This document shows positions 27,490-35,050 of a DNA stretch of 64,000 nt, piece by piece. This stretch comes from Aquimarina amphilecti (GTDB lineage: Bacteria > Bacteroidota > Bacteroidia > Flavobacteriales > Flavobacteriaceae), in the NCBI RefSeq assembly GCF_900109375.1, contig NZ_FOAB01000008.1, forward strand, positions 34,520-98,519, given 5' to 3'. The translations under genes were made by a program, and so were the position numbers. Within the stretch, counting starts at the first letter, position 1. Every line of letters begins with the position of its first letter. The notes below the pieces were generated by a model. It was given only the letters and a program-made list of their open reading frames with translations, searched no databases and was not told where the DNA came from.

Positions 27490-27972
27490 TTAATCGCAAA
27501 CAATATTTGGATCATTAATTGAATATGTTCTATAATCAATTTTAAGAAGTGCAGATTTTTCTACTGGATCTTCTGCTTCAATAGGATCCGTAGCTTTATG
27601 ATTCAAATCCTGATATGGGGCATCTTCCCAATTATGAATTACCAGATCTCTATAACTCCAGATTTCTCCATTAGGATTTAATGAACAGGAAGTTACGTTA
27701 ACCTGGCCGTATTCAGTCGAATGCCTCGCTCTAATTTCAGATTTCTGAGATTCTGTAGTTCCTACTTCATAAATAACCACAACTTCTATATCTTCGATGG
27801 TATACTGAACAGGAGTTCCATCTACAAAAGTTAAATCATCGAATTTAGCATTTCCTTCGATTTCTATAAGTTCCTCATTTTGCTCACAAGCAAAGAAGAA
27901 CAAACAACTTAGCGCCCCCAAAATAATGTTTTTCCTCATTTTTTTTACGTTTTTTATTTCCCTATTCTTCAT
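27490..27972 (-). CDS. Small lipoprotein paired with the CHAT protease
   Basis: A 160-residue protein with a lipobox (LSCLFFFAC) and mature Cys followed by EQNEE. Residues about 58-90 (VVVIYEVGTTESQKSEIRAR) resemble the start of I9-type protease propeptide/inhibitor folds (xxVxYxxGTxxxxKxxIR). This is a pattern-level resemblance only. Met12 (27939) is an equally good start and gives a shorter n-region. It is immediately upstream of the TTG-initiated CHAT gene and divergent from the sigma factor. It is a candidate inhibitor, chaperone or substrate of the protease. Confidence 0.75.
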   Translation of the reverse strand: MKNREIKNVKKMRKNIILGALSCLFFFACEQNEELIEIEGNAKFDDLTFVDGTPVQYTIEDIEVVVIYEVGTTESQKSEIRARHSTEYGQVNVTSCSLNPNGEIWSYRDLVIHNWEDAPYQDLNHKATDPIEAEDPVEKSALLKIDYRTYSINDPNIVCD

Positions 27973-28011
27973 AAAAACTTAAAATGTTACCCACGTAAAA
28001 GTATAAAATTT

Positions 28012-28019
28012 TATTTTTG
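28012..28019 (+). promoter_or_regulatory. -7 element of the sigma factor/TPR operon
   Basis: TATTTTTG fits TAnnTTTG and lies 17 bp upstream of the sigma-factor ATG, so the leader would be very short. The 64-bp divergent interval must also contain the lipoprotein promoter. Confidence 0.4.
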
Positions 28020-28036
28020 CCTTTTAACATTTATAT

Positions 28037-28597
28037 ATGGATGGTAATTTTTTTTTAAAAGAGCTCGTAAAAGAAGATTCAAAAATAATTGCTCAAATAT
28101 ATAATAAAAACTTCCCTTCAATTAAAAAATTTATCCTTCTAAATAGCGGAAATACCGAAGATGCAGAAGATATATTTCAAAAATCCTTGATTCAGATAAT
28201 AATTCGATACAAAAGAGAAAAATTTAGTATTTCGGGGGATTTTGATGCCTATTTAATGGCGATTTGTAAAAACTTATGGCGAAGAGAATTAAATCTTCAT
28301 AAAAAAAGGGTAACAAATGTAGAAAAAGTTGAAGTACATGATGAATATATAGATAGTTCATTTGCCCTTCTAGAGCAAAAGAGACAAGAACTGTTTATTG
28401 AAAAATTTGCAGAAATTACCGGAAATTGTAAAGAGATTTTAACACTTTTTTTTGCAAAAACGCCATACGAAGAAATTGTTGCCAACACAGAATATTCCTC
28501 TGAATTGGTTGTTCGACAACGCGTGTTTAAATGCAAAAAACGTCTGGCAGAATTAATTAAAAAAGATAGTAGATATAATTCATTAAAAGAATTATGA
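28037..28597 (+). CDS. ECF-type RNA polymerase sigma factor
   Basis: A 186-residue protein with sigma region 2 (about 15-85: NTEDAEDIFQKSLIQII and FDAYLMAICKNLWRREL) and region 4 (about 125-180: ITGNCKEILTLFFAKTPYEEIV, VVRQRVFKCKKRLAEL). The NCKEIL start of region 4 is common in the Bacteroidota ECF group found beside TPR proteins. It overlaps the downstream gene by 4 bp (ATGA) and is divergent from the lipoprotein/CHAT pair. It probably directs transcription of its own neighbourhood, which is an inference from gene order. Confidence 0.9.
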   Translation: MDGNFFLKELVKEDSKIIAQIYNKNFPSIKKFILLNSGNTEDAEDIFQKSLIQIIIRYKREKFSISGDFDAYLMAICKNLWRRELNLHKKRVTNVEKVEVHDEYIDSSFALLEQKRQELFIEKFAEITGNCKEILTLFFAKTPYEEIVANTEYSSELVVRQRVFKCKKRLAELIKKDSRYNSLKEL

Positions 28598-29397
28598 GTT
28601 TAGAAGAAGACATATTAATTGAACGCTTTTTAAGAAATCAACTTTCTGAAAAGGAACGGAATGATTTTTTGTATACCATTGCCAATGATCAAAAGTTTAA
28701 AGAAAAATTTCTTTTAGAGAAGCAAATTTTTGAAACTCTAAATGAAGAAGAATGGAGTTATGTTTCGAAAATAGATGTAACAGAAGTAGAAGAATATACC
28801 ACTTTATATCGAAATAATGCAGATAGATTAAAACAAGTAATACATAAGGCTACAACCAGTAATAAGCGTAAGAATAAAATAAGAAGATTATCCTATTTTT
28901 CTGCTATTGCAGCTGTTGCGCTATTTGCACTGCTTATTAATTTTTACTCTCAAAAAAACCAAAAGACTATTGAGGAAATTTATACTAATTACAGCACTTA
29001 TGAACTACCTTCCTTAGTTACTAGAAATCCTAATGAAGTAGATCCTGATTTAGCTTTGGCGGAGAATAATTTTAAAAACGGAAACTATCAAGAAGCAATA
29101 ATATATATTGATAAATTACTAAAAAAAGATAAAGACAATAGTACTTTACATTTATATAAGGCAATATCCCATTTGGAATTGGACGAATATTCGCAGGCAG
29201 AAATGAATTTAAATAGTTTAATTCGTAGCGACCTTATTGACTCCGAAAAAGGATACTGGTACAAATCACTCCTATACTTAAAAACAAAAGATTTAGATAA
29301 ATGTAAAAAAATACTCCAGGTTATTATTAAAAACTCATATTCTAAGAATAAAGAAGCTAAGGAATTATTTAAAGAAATAGTTAATTATAAAACTTAA
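28594..29397 (+). CDS. Membrane TPR protein with anti-sigma-like N-terminus
   Basis: A 267-residue protein. The cytoplasmic N-terminus (ILIERFLRNQLSEKERNDF) resembles the N-terminal segment of Bacteroidota anti-sigma proteins. One membrane helix follows (about 107-124, SAIAAVALFALLINF) and then periplasmic TPR motifs (about 150-250: ALAENNFKNGNYQEAIIYI and similar). The 4-bp overlap with the ECF gene fits a sigma/anti-sigma pair. It is shorter than FecR-type anti-sigmas and has no FecR domain. The TPR part could sense the periplasmic CHAT/lipoprotein partners; this is inference. Confidence 0.8.
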   Translation: MSLEEDILIERFLRNQLSEKERNDFLYTIANDQKFKEKFLLEKQIFETLNEEEWSYVSKIDVTEVEEYTTLYRNNADRLKQVIHKATTSNKRKNKIRRLSYFSAIAAVALFALLINFYSQKNQKTIEEIYTNYSTYELPSLVTRNPNEVDPDLALAENNFKNGNYQEAIIYIDKLLKKDKDNSTLHLYKAISHLELDEYSQAEMNLNSLIRSDLIDSEKGYWYKSLLYLKTKDLDKCKKILQVIIKNSYSKNKEAKELFKEIVNYKT

Positions 29398-29425
29398 TTA
29401 TAGATATAGGGAAATACCGCATATT

Positions 29426-29459
29426 AAATAAGACAAATTTTATCTAGTCCTTATTTTTT
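29426..29459. terminator. Probable terminator between convergent genes
   Basis: AAATAAGAC pairs with GTCCTTATTT (one bulge) and is followed by a T-run on the plus strand. It sits between the TPR gene and the convergent secreted-protein gene. Confidence 0.5.
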
Positions 29460-29470
29460 CAAAATCGCTT

Positions 29471-29848
29471 TTAGAATGTAGGTAATGAAGCTTTTAATAC
29501 CGCTGACTCATAATGAGTAAATTTATTTTGATCAGAAAACTCAAATTTCATAATTATAACGGATTTTTCAGCCTGCACGATATATGACTTTTCTCCATTC
29601 TTTTTTGAAATTACTCTACAACCCTCTATCATGCCTAATGTCTTATTATCGTTTTCTAAAAATTGATCAATATCATCAATAGTTTTTGTCTGCTGATGTT
29701 TTTCATCTAATAAGTCAAAAATCGTTGTGGGAGATAGATAATTATATCCTTTTGTAAAATCAATGAAAACGGCATCGTGATCATCTATATTCTGAGCAGA
29801 AATTGTGTGAATAAAAAGTACTGTAAATAAAAAGCAACATAGTTTCAT
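29471..29848 (-). CDS. Small secreted protein of unknown function
   Basis: A 125-residue protein with a clear signal peptide (MKLCCFLFTVLFIHTISAQ) and a mature domain of alternating helix/strand character (DAVFIDFTKGYNYLSPTTIFDLLDE; later CRVISKKNGEKSYIVQAEKS). I do not recognise a family. It lies between the sigma/TPR operon (convergent) and the second leader-peptide gene (same strand, upstream), inside the accessory island. Confidence 0.65.
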   Translation of the reverse strand: MKLCCFLFTVLFIHTISAQNIDDHDAVFIDFTKGYNYLSPTTIFDLLDEKHQQTKTIDDIDQFLENDNKTLGMIEGCRVISKKNGEKSYIVQAEKSVIIMKFEFSDQNKFTHYESAVLKASLPTF

Positions 29849-29952
29849 AAATAGTATCTTTAATTCATTCGATACAAATGCAAGAAGAAACTTTCAATAA
29901 TAAAAATATTATATAAATTAAATGCGTTTTTAGCAGCTAATGAGTATGCTTT

Positions 29953-29984
29953 TAAAACAAGGTTATCTTAAATAAGACAACCTC
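29953..29984 (-). terminator. Terminator of the second leader-peptide gene
   Basis: On the minus strand AGGTTGTCTTA pairs with TAAGATAACCT (one G-T pair) and is followed by TTGTTTT. It begins 14 bp after the peptide stop codon. Confidence 0.75.
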
Positions 29985-29997
29985 GTTTGCAATTAAT

Positions 29998-30156
29998 TTA
30001 CAAAAAACAATTACCCATAAAACAAGGAACCGGACATCTAGGAGCATTCGGCTCGCTATTGCCACCTGGGCAATAATAACCTCCGCTTTGTCCATTGATT
30101 TGTTTTAATTCCTCTCTACTTAAAGTTTTTCCGATGTTTAACAATGATTTTTTCAT
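29998..30156 (-). CDS. Double-glycine-type leader, four-cysteine bacteriocin-like peptide
   Basis: A 52-residue precursor from the ATG at 30156. The leader MKKSLLNIGKTLSREELKQ runs to ING, with a GG at positions 25-26. The core carries cysteines 29, 41, 45 and 50 (CPGGNS, RCPVPCFMGNC). Its core matches the decayed gene at 24033-24188 and its leader matches the gene at 24190-24426. A longer start at 30192 begins within the shared upstream box and is less likely. Export by a C39-type ABC transporter is expected from the leader but none is nearby. Function unknown. Confidence 0.7.
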   Translation of the reverse strand: MKKSLLNIGKTLSREELKQINGQSGGYYCPGGNSEPNAPRCPVPCFMGNCFL

Positions 30157-30186
30157 ATGTGAAATATTTAATGATTTGTATGCCCT

Positions 30187-30216
30187 GAACATTTATCGAC
30201 ACTCAAGGTTTGTGTC
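30187..30216 (-). promoter_or_regulatory. Conserved upstream box of leader-peptide genes, copy 2
   Basis: 28 of 30 bases match the box at 24457-24486, including the whole 20-bp core (30197-30216) with its GACAC/GTGTC dyad. It lies about 31 bp upstream of the ATG at 30156. The spacing to the start codon is almost the same in both copies. Confidence 0.6.
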
Positions 30217-30872
30217 GTTTGATCACATCATTTCTTATACTATTTTATGTATCACTTACTTCTTACTACTTCATTAATTAGAAAATCATCTCTAATCAGT
30301 TAATATCTTAAATCTAAAAAGTGTTACTCAAGCAAAATTCCTTTTCGTTAATAGTTGATATTAAATCGATAAACAACACAAAAAAATCTAATTTATTTTA
30401 TAAAAATGGGGAGAATTCCTCAAAAAAAAACAATAACCCAAAACGTCCTCAAGGAAAATGAAACAAATCAACCTCATCACTATAATTTCCATTAGTCGAT
30501 AGAAAATTAGATTTGGTCTATAGAAACTTTACTCCCACCTAATCTTAAGAAAATATTGAAAAGACCTATAGTATTTTTACATCAGAGAAAATAACAAATT
30601 AGTGTTGTTTATATGAAACATAAAATAAGTAACCGAGAGTTGCCTCTAGAAAGAAACATATAATCCGTACATAAAAATATTGCCCCCAAAACCTCACATC
30701 GTCATATTGCCCAAAAGCTATGTATTGTTGCATAGCTTTTTTTATTGTTTATCCTAAGTAATCACCAAATAATATCATTTATTTTAAGTCTAGAAATAAG
30801 TCTAAAAAATAAAAGGTTCATCTTTTTTAAAAAATTCATTCTTTCTCATTCATACAAAACCAACCTTTTCTT
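30217..30872. other. Intergenic region with a possible small-RNA unit
   Basis: No protein-coding gene was found. A TAGATTTG (30508-30515) matches the -7 consensus on the plus strand, and a strong terminator hairpin stands at 30714-30743. A transcript of about 220 nt could run between them. The promoter lacks a clear -33 element, so this remains a candidate. Confidence 0.35.
30714..30743 (+). terminator. Strong intrinsic terminator without an obvious gene
   Basis: AAAGCTATG pairs perfectly with CATAGCTTT around an 8-nt loop, followed by a T-run. No coding sequence precedes it on the plus strand for over 1.3 kb, which implies an unannotated transcript. Confidence 0.7.
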
Positions 30873-30880
30873 TAAATTTG
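30873..30880 (+). promoter_or_regulatory. -7 element ahead of the structured RNA and serS
   Basis: TAAATTTG is identical to the prs -7 element. Transcription would begin near 30885-30888, exactly where the structured RNA begins. Confidence 0.55.
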
Positions 30881-30888
30881 CTGCTTTA

Positions 30889-31001
30889 ATGCGAAAGGGA
30901 TAGCAGCGACATCCTTTTGTTTTATCATCACGAACTTGTAGAAGGAAAAAACAAAAGATATAGCGGATAGCCCGACCACGAGAAAGCGAGTGGAATCGCC
31001 C
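30889..31001 (+). ncRNA. Structured RNA resembling the Flavo-1 motif, in the serS leader
   Basis: The block has GCGAAAGGGATAGCAGCG at the 5' side, a central hairpin (CTTTTGTTTT at 30914-30923 pairing with AAAACAAAAG at 30948-30957), then GATATAGCGGATAGCCCGAC and a GC-rich 3' hairpin ending in TCGCCC. The GGGATA/TAGCCC segments can pair around the hairpin. I recall this kind of sequence as recurrent in flavobacterial intergenic regions and associate it with the Flavo-1 RNA motif (Rfam), but the name is from memory. It stands out by GC content and ends 12 bp before serS, with no terminator between. Confidence 0.55.
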
Positions 31002-31013
31002 AAAACAAAAATC

Positions 31014-32285
31014 ATGTTACTTGCACAACAAATCATAGCACATAAAGAAGAATATATTGCTGCATTAGCCAAAAGGAATTTTGACGCTGCTCCAATTCTA
31101 GAAAAGGTAATCAACCTGGATGAAGAAAGACGTGCTACACAGTCCAAATTAGATAATATCAAGGCGGACTCTAATAAACTGAATAAGGAAATTGGAGTTT
31201 TGTTTAAAAATGGAGAACAACAAAAAGCAACTATATTAAAAGAAAAAGCTTCTCAAATTAAGCAAAGTATGAATACTTTAGAAGATAGACTTCCTAAAGT
31301 TAAAGCAGAGCTTATTGAATTATTATATACAATCCCAAATATTCCTCATCCTTCTGTTCCTAATGGACAAACTGATGAAGATAATGAAGAAGTTTTTAGA
31401 GAAGGTGATATACCAACTTTAGAAGAAGGTGCTTTACCCCATTGGGAGCTTGCCAAAAAATATGACATCATTGATTTTGAACTTGGAGTAAAAATCACAG
31501 GTGCTGGATTTCCTGTATATAAAGGAAAGGGAGCAAGGTTACAACGCGCATTAATTAGTTATTTTCTAGACAAAAATACAGAAGCTGGATACAAAGAATA
31601 TCAAGTACCACATTTAGTAAATGAAGCTTCTGGTTATGGTACAGGTCAATTACCAGATAAAGAAGGCCAAATGTATCACGTTACAGCTGATGATTTATAT
31701 CTAATACCTACGGCAGAAGTTCCAGTAACCAATATGTTTAGAGATGATTTAGTAAATGAGAATGACCTGCCTATTTGTTGCACTGGTTATACTCCATGTT
31801 TTAGAAGAGAAGCTGGATCCTATGGTGCTCATGTCCGTGGTTTAAATCGTCTACACCAATTTGATAAAGTTGAAATCGTACGTATCGAAAAACCTGAAAA
31901 CTCGTATAAAGCCTTAGACGGAATGGTAGATCATGTAAAGGAAATTCTTAAAGAATTAAAATTACCATACCGAATATTACGATTATGTGGAGGAGATATT
32001 GGATTTACTGCTGCCCTAACCTATGATTTCGAAGTGTTTTCTACCGCTCAAGATCGTTGGTTAGAAATTAGTTCTGTCTCTAATTTTGAATCCTACCAAG
32101 CCAATCGCCTAAAACTAAGATATAAAGATGGTAATGGTAAAAATCAATTAGCACATACATTAAATGGAAGTTCCCTAGCCTTACCAAGAGTATTAGCGGG
32201 TATTTTAGAAAATTATCAAACTCCTAAAGGAATTAAAATCCCTGATGTTTTAGTTCCATATTGTGGGTTTGAATATATCGACTAA
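31014..32285 (+). CDS. serS: Seryl-tRNA synthetase
   Basis: Charges tRNA-Ser. The 423-residue class II synthetase has the N-terminal antiparallel coiled-coil arm (about 25-105, LDEERRATQSKLDNIKADSNKLNKEIG), the TAEVPVTNMFRD loop, motif 2 at FRREAGSYG and motif 3 at LNGSSLALPRVLAGILENYQ. The ATG at 31014 gives the usual short N-terminus MLLAQQIIAHKEEYI. A start at 30990 would translate the 3' end of the structured RNA and is rejected. Confidence 0.96.
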   Translation: MLLAQQIIAHKEEYIAALAKRNFDAAPILEKVINLDEERRATQSKLDNIKADSNKLNKEIGVLFKNGEQQKATILKEKASQIKQSMNTLEDRLPKVKAELIELLYTIPNIPHPSVPNGQTDEDNEEVFREGDIPTLEEGALPHWELAKKYDIIDFELGVKITGAGFPVYKGKGARLQRALISYFLDKNTEAGYKEYQVPHLVNEASGYGTGQLPDKEGQMYHVTADDLYLIPTAEVPVTNMFRDDLVNENDLPICCTGYTPCFRREAGSYGAHVRGLNRLHQFDKVEIVRIEKPENSYKALDGMVDHVKEILKELKLPYRILRLCGGDIGFTAALTYDFEVFSTAQDRWLEISSVSNFESYQANRLKLRYKDGNGKNQLAHTLNGSSLALPRVLAGILENYQTPKGIKIPDVLVPYCGFEYID

Positions 32286-32376
32286 TTCTTTTGGTGCTAG
32301 ATAAACAGCTAGTTTAACAACATCTATAACATAATATCAAAGCGCATTTTGCTATATTTACAAAAAAACTTGCAGC

Positions 32377-34164
32377 ATGCGCTTTATTTACCTTTGTATC
32401 ATTTTTCTTTTTGCTACACCTATGTTTGGTCAATCCGAACAGTTAGCAAAGAACTACGTGCAACAAGGTGAATATGAAAAAGCACTTTCTGTATATAAAA
32501 AATTACATACTAAAAATCCTAATCGTATTTCTTATTTATTAGGTCTTGTAGAATCTTATCAACAATTAGAGCAGTTCGAAAAAGCTGAAAAAATTCTACA
32601 AAAACAAATCGAAAGAAAACCCAAAAATGCCCAATTATTTGTTGAGTTAGGTCATCATTATGAGGTACAAGAAAAATCTGAAAAGGCTACTACATATTAC
32701 AATAAGGCTTTAAAAATTTTTAATAGTAATAATGTAAATGCTGCATACTCTCTAGCCCAAACTTTTGAAAAATACAATCTTCTGGACCAAGCGGCCTTAA
32801 TTTATGAAAAAGGAATGGCTTCCAATCCTGGGGCCAATTTTAATGTGCAACTCGCCAAGATCTATGGAGAACAAGGTAAACTAGAAAAAATGTTTGATAG
32901 TTATCTTTCTTTACTTCAATTACAGCCTAATTATAAAAACATAGTTCAACGTAATTTTAGTCAATATATCACGGATGACCCTGTAAATGACGCCAATGTT
33001 ATATTTAGAAAGTTATTGATAAAAAAATTACAGCAAAATCCGGATATCATTTATAATGAGATGTTAAGTTGGCTTTTTGTACAACAAAAAGATTTTAAAA
33101 AAGCTTTTGTGCAAGAAAAAGCTATCTATAAAAGAAAAGATCAAGGATTACAGGGTATTATTGGTCTTGCTAGAATTGCAATCGGTGCTAAAGACATAAA
33201 ATCTGCTACCCAGATTTTAGATTATATTCTAAAAGCGCCTGCTGGTAATGACATGAAACTTACTGCTCATAAAATCATTCTAAAAGCAAAAACTGACCTC
33301 GCTGACAAAAAAGATTATAAAGAAATCCAACAGCAGTATGAAGAAGTATTTGAAACCTATGGAAAAGCATCTCAAACCATTGGTTTGCAAATAGATTATG
33401 CTCATTTCCTGGCATTTAATCAAGATAACAAACGGGATGCTATTGATTTCCTAAAACGTCTATTAGATAAAGAAAAGCTTTCTAGGTTTCAGTCTTCAAG
33501 AGCTAAAATGAAGATTGCAGACATCTTAGTTTTAGATCAAAAATTCAATCAAGCACTTATCTATTACACACAAGTACAAAACGCTTTAAAAAATAATTTT
33601 CTAGCACAAGATGCACGTTTTAAAGTTGCTAAAACCAGTTATTATAAAGGTGATTTTGCGTGGGCACAAACTCAGTTAAATGTACTAAAATCATCTACTT
33701 CTCAATTAATCGCAAATGACGCTATGGAATTAAGCCTCATCATTAGTGATAATTCTTTAGAAGATTCTACACAAACTGCTTTGAAGATTTTTGCCAGAGG
33801 AGACCTATTAGCTTTCCAGAATAAAAATCAAGAAGCAATCTCTAAATATGAAGAAATTCTAGTGAATCATAAAGGAGAAAAAATTGAAGATGAAGCTTTT
33901 CTTAGACAAGCAAAATTATTCGAAAAACAAAAAGAATTCGAAAAAGCAAAAGTAAACTATCTAAAAATCATAGAATTCTATCCAGAGGACATCTTGGTAG
34001 ATGATGCTTATTACTGGTTAGCAGAATTATATGTAAATGTTTTGGGAGAACCCGAAAAAGCAAAAGAATTGTATGAGAAGTTAATCTTTAATCACGCGGA
34101 TAGTATTTATTTTGTGGATGCAAGAAAGAAGTATCGTACATTACGCGGTGATGCAATTAACTGA
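32377..34164 (+). CDS. Periplasmic TPR-repeat protein
   Basis: A 595-residue protein with signal peptide (MRFIYLCIIFLFATPMFGQ) and TPR or TPR-like helical repeats over the whole length (EYEKALSVYKKLHTKNPN, KAEKILQKQIERKPKNAQLF, and near the C-terminus DDAYYWLAELYVN...EPEKAKELYEKLI). The C-terminal repeats resemble those of YbgF/BamD-like scaffold proteins. It probably bridges proteins in the periplasm or at the outer membrane. It is 91 bp downstream of serS and followed at 146 bp by the DUF4286 gene. No specific partner can be named. Confidence 0.85.
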   Translation: MRFIYLCIIFLFATPMFGQSEQLAKNYVQQGEYEKALSVYKKLHTKNPNRISYLLGLVESYQQLEQFEKAEKILQKQIERKPKNAQLFVELGHHYEVQEKSEKATTYYNKALKIFNSNNVNAAYSLAQTFEKYNLLDQAALIYEKGMASNPGANFNVQLAKIYGEQGKLEKMFDSYLSLLQLQPNYKNIVQRNFSQYITDDPVNDANVIFRKLLIKKLQQNPDIIYNEMLSWLFVQQKDFKKAFVQEKAIYKRKDQGLQGIIGLARIAIGAKDIKSATQILDYILKAPAGNDMKLTAHKIILKAKTDLADKKDYKEIQQQYEEVFETYGKASQTIGLQIDYAHFLAFNQDNKRDAIDFLKRLLDKEKLSRFQSSRAKMKIADILVLDQKFNQALIYYTQVQNALKNNFLAQDARFKVAKTSYYKGDFAWAQTQLNVLKSSTSQLIANDAMELSLIISDNSLEDSTQTALKIFARGDLLAFQNKNQEAISKYEEILVNHKGEKIEDEAFLRQAKLFEKQKEFEKAKVNYLKIIEFYPEDILVDDAYYWLAELYVNVLGEPEKAKELYEKLIFNHADSIYFVDARKKYRTLRGDAIN

Positions 34165-34248
34165 CTCTTGTTTTCTAAAACTTCTTTCCTTAAGATCTTT
34201 TAATCTCAAATAAAAATGTGATCATTATAACAGGTCTGAGCTTCTTCG

Positions 34249-34256
34249 TAACTTTG
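34249..34256 (+). promoter_or_regulatory. -7 element of the DUF4286-rsmA operon
   Basis: TAACTTTG matches TAnnTTTG and lies 54 bp before the ATG at 34311. Confidence 0.45.
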
Positions 34257-34310
34257 TCAGTTAATTACAAAAGCATTGCTTCCCTTTAATCACTAAAGAC
34301 AATTACGAAT

Positions 34311-34619
34311 ATGTATATTTACAACGTTACGATCAATATAGAAGAGACAAAACACGAGGAATGGTTATCATGGATGAAAAATGAGCACATCCCTGATATG
34401 TTGGCAACGGGAAAGTTTAGCAAAGCATTGATGAGTAAAGTATTAGTGGAAGAAGAAATGGGAGGCTATACCTATTCTGTCCAATATACAACTGATAGTA
34501 AAGGTACATTACAACAATATTACAAAGTGGATGCCGAAAGATTAAGAGCTAAAACAAATCGATTTGCTGGACATTTCGTTGCATTCAGAACAGAATTAGA
34601 AATTATTAGTGAACATTAA
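34311..34619 (+). CDS. DUF4286 family protein
   Basis: A 102-residue cytosolic protein matching the DUF4286 pattern: MYIYNVTINIEETKHEEWLSWMKNEHIPDML, then GGYTYSVQYTTDS and HFVAFRTELEII. It looks like a small ferredoxin-fold (ABM-like) domain. The family is conserved in Bacteroidota and often sits directly before rsmA, as here (one small membrane protein in between). No function is established. Confidence 0.9.
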   Translation: MYIYNVTINIEETKHEEWLSWMKNEHIPDMLATGKFSKALMSKVLVEEEMGGYTYSVQYTTDSKGTLQQYYKVDAERLRAKTNRFAGHFVAFRTELEIISEH

Positions 34620-34620
34620 T

Positions 34621-35049
34621 ATGAAACAATATAGACCGACATTACTATATGCTATTAAGATTTTTGGTCTTATCGTTTGTGCTGGTTTTGGTATTTTTAT
34701 AATTAGCATATTTCTAAATATTGTTTCACTGTTTGTAGCAAGCTCCTTTTTTGAAAAAGTTATAGTTATATTACTAATTATTCTATTTGTTATATCAGCT
34801 TTTTTAATCATACGATCTAACAATCCTGCTATTGTTACTTATGAAGATTATATCAGAATTGGTCGTCAAGACGTTCCATATAATACCATTCAGAATTTTT
34901 ATATCGCTAAGGGAGGTTCTGAACCTTATGTTGTAACAAAAGACGGAGAAAAAATAGATCTCGAAATTTCTTGGCTTTCAAAAAAAGATCGAATAGAAAT
35001 CGAAAAGGTTATTTTAGAAAACATAGAATCATTAACAAAACAAGTTTAG
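34621..35049 (+). CDS. Small two-helix membrane protein of unknown function
   Basis: About 142 residues from the ATG at 34621, 1 bp after the preceding stop. An upstream in-frame ATG at 34609 overlaps the DUF4286 gene and is less likely. Two membrane helices (about 10-32 and 42-65) are followed by a soluble domain with VTYEDYIRIGRQDVPYNTIQNFYIAKG, which resembles a PH-like or STAS-flanking fold seen in small membrane proteins. It is operonic with DUF4286 and rsmA (1-bp spacings). Confidence 0.75.
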   Translation: MKQYRPTLLYAIKIFGLIVCAGFGIFIISIFLNIVSLFVASSFFEKVIVILLIILFVISAFLIIRSNNPAIVTYEDYIRIGRQDVPYNTIQNFYIAKGGSEPYVVTKDGEKIDLEISWLSKKDRIEIEKVILENIESLTKQV

Positions 35050-35050
35050 A

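Noticed and set aside
23940..30220. Genomic island bounded by direct repeats or an integrase
   Set aside because: Gene content is accessory-like, but no integrase, transposase or flanking direct repeat was found; the repeated boxes are peptide-gene promoters.
30613..30663. A 16-codon open frame in the region before serS
   Set aside because: Too short, with no homology or ribosome-binding context, and overlapping a better non-coding candidate.
30990..31013. Upstream start of serS (MESPKTKI)
   Set aside because: It would translate the 3' arm of the structured RNA; the ATG at 31014 gives the normal family N-terminus.
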